NCBI GenBank assembly: GCA_003218935.1
Contig: QHPA01000379.1
Coordinates: forward strand, 1-7,015
Reading direction: 5' to 3'
DNA from: Verrucomicrobiota bacterium
GTDB taxonomy: Bacteria > Verrucomicrobiota > Verrucomicrobiia > Limisphaerales > AV2
DNA length: 7,015 nt
This document shows, piece after piece, positions 5,837-7,015 of the stretch. Below the pieces are notes generated by a model. The model had not been told where the DNA came from and searched no databases. It saw nothing but the letters and a program-made list of their open reading frames with translations. Every line of letters starts with the position of its first letter. Position 1 is the first letter of the stretch. The translations under genes were made by a program, and so were the position numbers.

Positions 5837-7015
5837 ATGCTACCAGACTTTTGTCGAGCCAAACTGCGTCTTTCGTCGGCGGTTTGTGTCATTTGCGGTT
5901 ATGCCGCGTTTGCCGGCGGGCTTTCGCCCCAGGAAGCCCTGAAGCACATGAAAGTCGCGGATGGCTTCGAGGTAAAGCTTGTCGCCAGCGAGCCACAGAT
6001 CCGGCAGCCGTTGTCCATCAGCTTCGACGAGCGCGGTCGGATGTGGGTCATTCAGTATTTGCAGTATCCTGTGCCCGCTGGGTTGAAAGCGGTCAGCGTT
6101 GACCAGTATCTTAGAACGAAATACGACCGTGTGCCGGAGCCGCCGCCGCGCGGGCCCAAAGGCGAGGACCGCATCACGATCTGCGAAGACACCGATGGCG
6201 ACGGTGTGCCGGACAAATTCAAGGACTTCGTCAGCGGTTTGAACCTCGCTTCCGGCATGGCGATCGGCTACGGCGGCGTGTTCATCGTTCAGCCGCCTTA
6301 CCTGCTGTTTTATCCCGACCGCAATCATGATGATGTTCCCGATGGCGATCCCGAAGTGCTGTTGAGCGGGTTTGGTCTGGAGGACGCGCATGCGGTGGCG
6401 AACTCGCTGACGTGGGGGCCGGACGGCTGGCTTTACGGCGCACAAGGCAGCACGGTGACGGCGCACATTCGCGGCACCGAGTTTCAGCAGGGCATCTGGC
6501 GGTATCATCCGATCACGCACGAGTTCGAGTTGTTCGCGGAAGGCGGCGGCAACACCTGGGGCCTCGACTTCGACGAACACGGCAACGTCATCGCAGGAAC
6601 CAATTTCGGCGAACAGATCGGGCTGCACCAGGTGCAGGGCGGCTACTACATCAAAGGCTTCAGCAAACACGGCCCGTTGCACAATCCCTACACGTTCGGT
6701 TATTTCGACCACATTCCCTACACCGGCTTCAAAGGCGGTCACGTCACCTGCGGCGGAATCATCTATCAAGGCGGCGCTTTTCCGGAGCAGTTCAACGGTG
6801 CTTACATCGCGGGCAACCTGCTCGCCAATGCGATTTATTGGCACGTGCTCGAGCGGAACGGATCGAGTTTCAAAGGCCATTTCGGCGGTGAGCTGCTGAC
6901 CACGGACGACATCTGGTTTCGTCCGGTGGATTGCACCATTGGCCCAGACGGGGCGGTTTACATTGCGGACTGGTATGACAAACGCGCAACACACGTTGAC
7001 TCGATCGACACCTGG
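5837..7015 (+). CDS. PVC-type membrane-bound dehydrogenase-like protein, N-terminal part, cut by window edge
   Basis: The frame is open for 393 codons to the last base. The start at 5837 gives a signal peptide (basic CRAKLR, hydrophobic LSSAVCVICGYAAFA, cleavage near residue 27). In-frame ATGs at 5816, 5795 and 5783 would also be possible but add residues ahead of the signal. The mature part matches the N-terminal domain typical of Pirellula/Verrucomicrobium putative membrane-bound dehydrogenases: VADGFEVKLVASEP (40-53), a Ca-binding-like loop EDTDGDGVPDKF (117-128), a second DRNHDDVPDGD (161-171), then propeller-like repeats with LTWGPDGWLYGAQGS (191-205), TWGLDFDEHGN (240-250) and VDCTIGPDGAVYIADWYD (364-381). 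Full-length relatives often continue into HEAT-like repeats and a haem-binding CxxCH cytochrome domain, which would lie beyond the window. Substrate and cofactor are unknown; a role in oxidising sugars or similar compounds is family-level inference. Confidence 0.9.
   Translation, partial: MLPDFCRAKLRLSSAVCVICGYAAFAGGLSPQEALKHMKVADGFEVKLVASEPQIRQPLSISFDERGRMWVIQYLQYPVPAGLKAVSVDQYLRTKYDRVPEPPPRGPKGEDRITICEDTDGDGVPDKFKDFVSGLNLASGMAIGYGGVFIVQPPYLLFYPDRNHDDVPDGDPEVLLSGFGLEDAHAVANSLTWGPDGWLYGAQGSTVTAHIRGTEFQQGIWRYHPITHEFELFAEGGGNTWGLDFDEHGNVIAGTNFGEQIGLHQVQGGYYIKGFSKHGPLHNPYTFGYFDHIPYTGFKGGHVTCGGIIYQGGAFPEQFNGAYIAGNLLANAIYWHVLERNGSSFKGHFGGELLTTDDIWFRPVDCTIGPDGAVYIADWYDKRATHVDSIDTW

Noticed and set aside
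5840..6994. Long leftward ORF of 384 codons
   Set aside because: It lies antisense to the dehydrogenase frame, which has clear family motifs and a signal peptide; the antisense translation has no recognisable domain.

Overview
The window reads like a bacterium of the Planctomycetes-Verrucomicrobia-Chlamydiae (PVC) group, most likely Verrucomicrobiota. This is inferred from four things: a PVC-type membrane-bound dehydrogenase N-terminal domain at the right end, a two-domain alpha/beta hydrolase of a type I know from Planctomycetes and Verrucomicrobia, a long exported protein made of YGNG-type Asp-box repeats, and a GC-rich palindromic dispersed repeat that resembles ones I recall from genomes of this group. 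The DNA is GC-rich and densely coding. No tRNA, rRNA, CRISPR array or transposase is visible.

Layout. Bases 1-4335 form a leftward block. It starts with a large alpha/beta hydrolase that now lies in two reading frames (3271-4335, then 1940-3274). A secreted 14-repeat protein follows, overlapping the hydrolase stop by ATGA and running off the left edge (1-1943). The hydrolase halves fit a single gene of about 798 codons broken by one missing base in a short C run (3300-3303). The second half also carries a 60-bp palindromic repeat inserted in frame.

A compact divergent promoter region (about 4323-4358) separates this block from a rightward gene for a 69-residue membrane protein (4359-4568). 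The next 412 bp (4569-4980) have no gene; they hold a second copy of the palindromic repeat and degenerate relatives of it. A leftward gene for an exported PLC/GDPD-like phosphodiesterase follows (4981-5817). Only 19 bp away, a rightward gene encodes the dehydrogenase-like beta-propeller protein, cut by the right edge (5837-7015).

How the genes may work together: three of the products (the repeat protein, the phosphodiesterase and the dehydrogenase) have export signals, which suggests a cell-surface or periplasmic role. Substrates cannot be told from sequence. The most notable points are the frameshift plus repeat insertion in one hydrolase gene, compensatory base changes that keep the repeat's hairpins, and the symmetric promoter with apparently leaderless starts on both sides.
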